A stretch of 61,778 nt of DNA from the NCBI GenBank assembly GCA_016342655.1, contig JAEINL010000015.1:1-61778 (forward strand). Reading direction: 5' to 3'. Below the pieces are notes generated by a model, which was not told the origin of the DNA, made no database searches, and saw only the letters and a program-made list of their open reading frames with translations. Of this stretch, positions 60,939-61,778 are shown piece after piece (the stretch's first letter is position 1; each line of letters begins with the position of its first letter). Origin of the DNA: Sphaerochaeta sp. Lineage in GTDB: Bacteria; Spirochaetota; Spirochaetia; Sphaerochaetales; Sphaerochaetaceae. The translations under genes and the position numbers were made by a program.

Positions 60939-61325
60939 ATGAAAAAAGAAAAATACTATTTGCAGGAAGCCAAGGATGAGATCATCAGCAAGTTCAGGCA
61001 ATCAGGACTGTCGAAAAGCAAATTCTGCGAGTTGCCAGAAGTGCCTATAACCACTGCCACACTCAGCAAATGGTTGGATAGGGATGGATCCAATAATTGG
61101 GAAGAACCAGGTGCAAAGAGGGAAACCCCAGCCTCGCCAGACCTTAACATCGTCTGCTACAACATTGGGGATAACAAGGCCAAAGAGGAGAATGGGCAGG
61201 AACCTACCCTTCAGCAGATGATCAGGTTCCAGCAGGATATGTACGCCCTATGTAGCCACCTGTACCGTCTCCCCTGCGACAAGGCTAGCATCAGGCTCCT
61301 CTCCCACATCAGGGAGGTGCTGTGA
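60939..61325 (+). CDS. IS66-type accessory protein TnpA
   Basis: A 128-aa protein with an N-terminal HTH (FRQSGLSKSKFCELPEVPIT and TLSKWLDR), matching IS66 TnpA/helper proteins. GGAGG precedes ATG 60939. The stop overlaps the next start in TGATG, typical of the IS66 operon. Confidence 0.8.
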   Translation: MKKEKYYLQEAKDEIISKFRQSGLSKSKFCELPEVPITTATLSKWLDRDGSNNWEEPGAKRETPASPDLNIVCYNIGDNKAKEENGQEPTLQQMIRFQQDMYALCSHLYRLPCDKASIRLLSHIREVL

Positions 61326-61696
61326 TGGGGCTTCCGTTTGATACAGGCCTCGGGGGCAAGAGGATATTCCTGCGTGTGGGGCCGACTGATTTCCGTCGTG
61401 GAATCCGTGGGATGGTCTCCCTGGTGGTAGGGGCCATGAACCTGAGTATGGACGAGAAGTCGATGTTCGTTTTCTGCTCGACCAGCAGGAAGCAGATACG
61501 CATCGTCTACTGTGAAGGGGCAGGCTGCTGGATGCTCTGCCGGTCCGTGCGCTATGGTCGCTATTCATGGCCGATGGACAACGGGGCCGCAGCACAGATG
61601 ACGGGGGAAGAGCTCCGGGACCTGTTGGCAGACCCCATCCCTCTGGGGCATCTCAAGGCACGGGGCCTGGTGACCAGGATGGATCTGCATATCTGA
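61325..61696 (+). CDS. IS66-type accessory protein TnpB (IS66 Orf2-like)
   Basis: A 123-aa protein with RVGPTDFRRGIRGMVSLV, LSMDEKSMFVFCSTSRKQIR and a C-terminal arm with MDNGAAAQMTGEELRDLL, all diagnostic of IS66 Orf2 (PF05717). Start ATG 61325, with GGAGG upstream. Confidence 0.92.
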   Translation: MGLPFDTGLGGKRIFLRVGPTDFRRGIRGMVSLVVGAMNLSMDEKSMFVFCSTSRKQIRIVYCEGAGCWMLCRSVRYGRYSWPMDNGAAAQMTGEELRDLLADPIPLGHLKARGLVTRMDLHI

Positions 61697-61778
61697 GAAA
61701 AAATTCGACCTGTGCGGTTGGAATAGGCACTAAGCAGCCCTGATAGAGGTTATTTCCCTTCCTTCCGACTTCAACGAC

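Larger units (their letters stand above)
60939..61778 (+). mobile_element. IS66-family element, truncated by window end
   Basis: Contains tnpA and tnpB. The DDE transposase tnpC should lie right of the window and is not seen. I found no terminal repeat in 60870-60938, so the left border is uncertain. Confidence 0.75.

Noticed and set aside
1..61778. CRISPR arrays, prophage structural genes, replication origin
   Set aside because: No regular direct-repeat arrays, phage structural genes or DnaA-box clusters were noticed on reading through.

Overview
The window looks like a chromosomal segment of a Sphaerochaeta-like free-living spirochaete. This is inference from overall style: many CUT1 and ribose-type sugar ABC operons, LacI/RpiR control, lysine 2,3-aminomutase with beta-lysine acetyltransferase, and secreted beta-barrel-like proteins of no obvious family. 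No rRNA is present; one tRNA-Val (GAC) lies near the right end. No CRISPR array was seen. Most of the window is ordinary moderate-GC DNA; the first 1.7 kb is clearly AT-rich and begins with the terminal end of an insertion sequence.

Layout. 1-1.7 kb: an IS4-type right end, then a tight three-gene AT-rich operon whose last gene is a SecB-like chaperone, resembling the plan of toxin-antitoxin-chaperone modules. 1.8-13.9 kb: EamA transporter, Uup-type ABC-F ATPase, envelope protein, large exported HExxH protein, MFS transporter, branched-chain aminotransferase, CoA-disulfide reductase/NADH oxidase, a small membrane protein and a DOMON-like protein. 13.9-20.8 kb: a sugar or polyol operon (sugar isomerase/epimerase, Gfo/Idh/MocA dehydrogenase, RbsC/A/B-like transporter) with a divergent LacI regulator. 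20.9-31.8 kb: a peptidoglycan amino-sugar salvage locus, with a CUT1 transporter lacking an ATPase, AnmK, GNAT, NagZ, NamZ (DUF1343), MurQ, an RpiR/MurR-like regulator and a BadF-type MurNAc/GlcNAc kinase. Its intergenic regions share TTTTCA/TGAAAA dyads. 31.9-41.9 kb: two glutathione peroxidases, a surface protein, diaminopropionate ammonia-lyase, ApbE, a frameshifted small gene, a duplicated DUF3089 lipoprotein gene with a premature stop, and an OmpR-type two-component system. 42-54 kb: an IS630 remnant, gpmA, then a beta-glucoside-type locus (GH3, CUT1 transporter, NarL-type regulator, and a histidine kinase with a LacI-type sugar-binding domain). One permease is interrupted by an intact IS4-family element with an 11-bp target duplication. 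54-60.3 kb: thioredoxin-like lipoprotein, ablB, kamA with an in-frame TGA at a conserved Trp, and a copper module (csoR, copZ, copA) around the tRNA. 60.5-61.8 kb: a lipoprotein and the start of an IS66-type element that runs off the window.

Three points stand out. First, a complete murein-sugar import and catabolic pathway sits under one probable regulator. Second, several otherwise well-kept genes carry single lesions (kamA TGA, DUF3089 TAA, permease IS insertion, a small frameshift), which suggests ongoing gene decay, a laboratory-adapted strain or base-call errors. Third, the AT-rich SecB-like operon beside an IS end is the best candidate for an undescribed defence or toxin-antitoxin-chaperone system.
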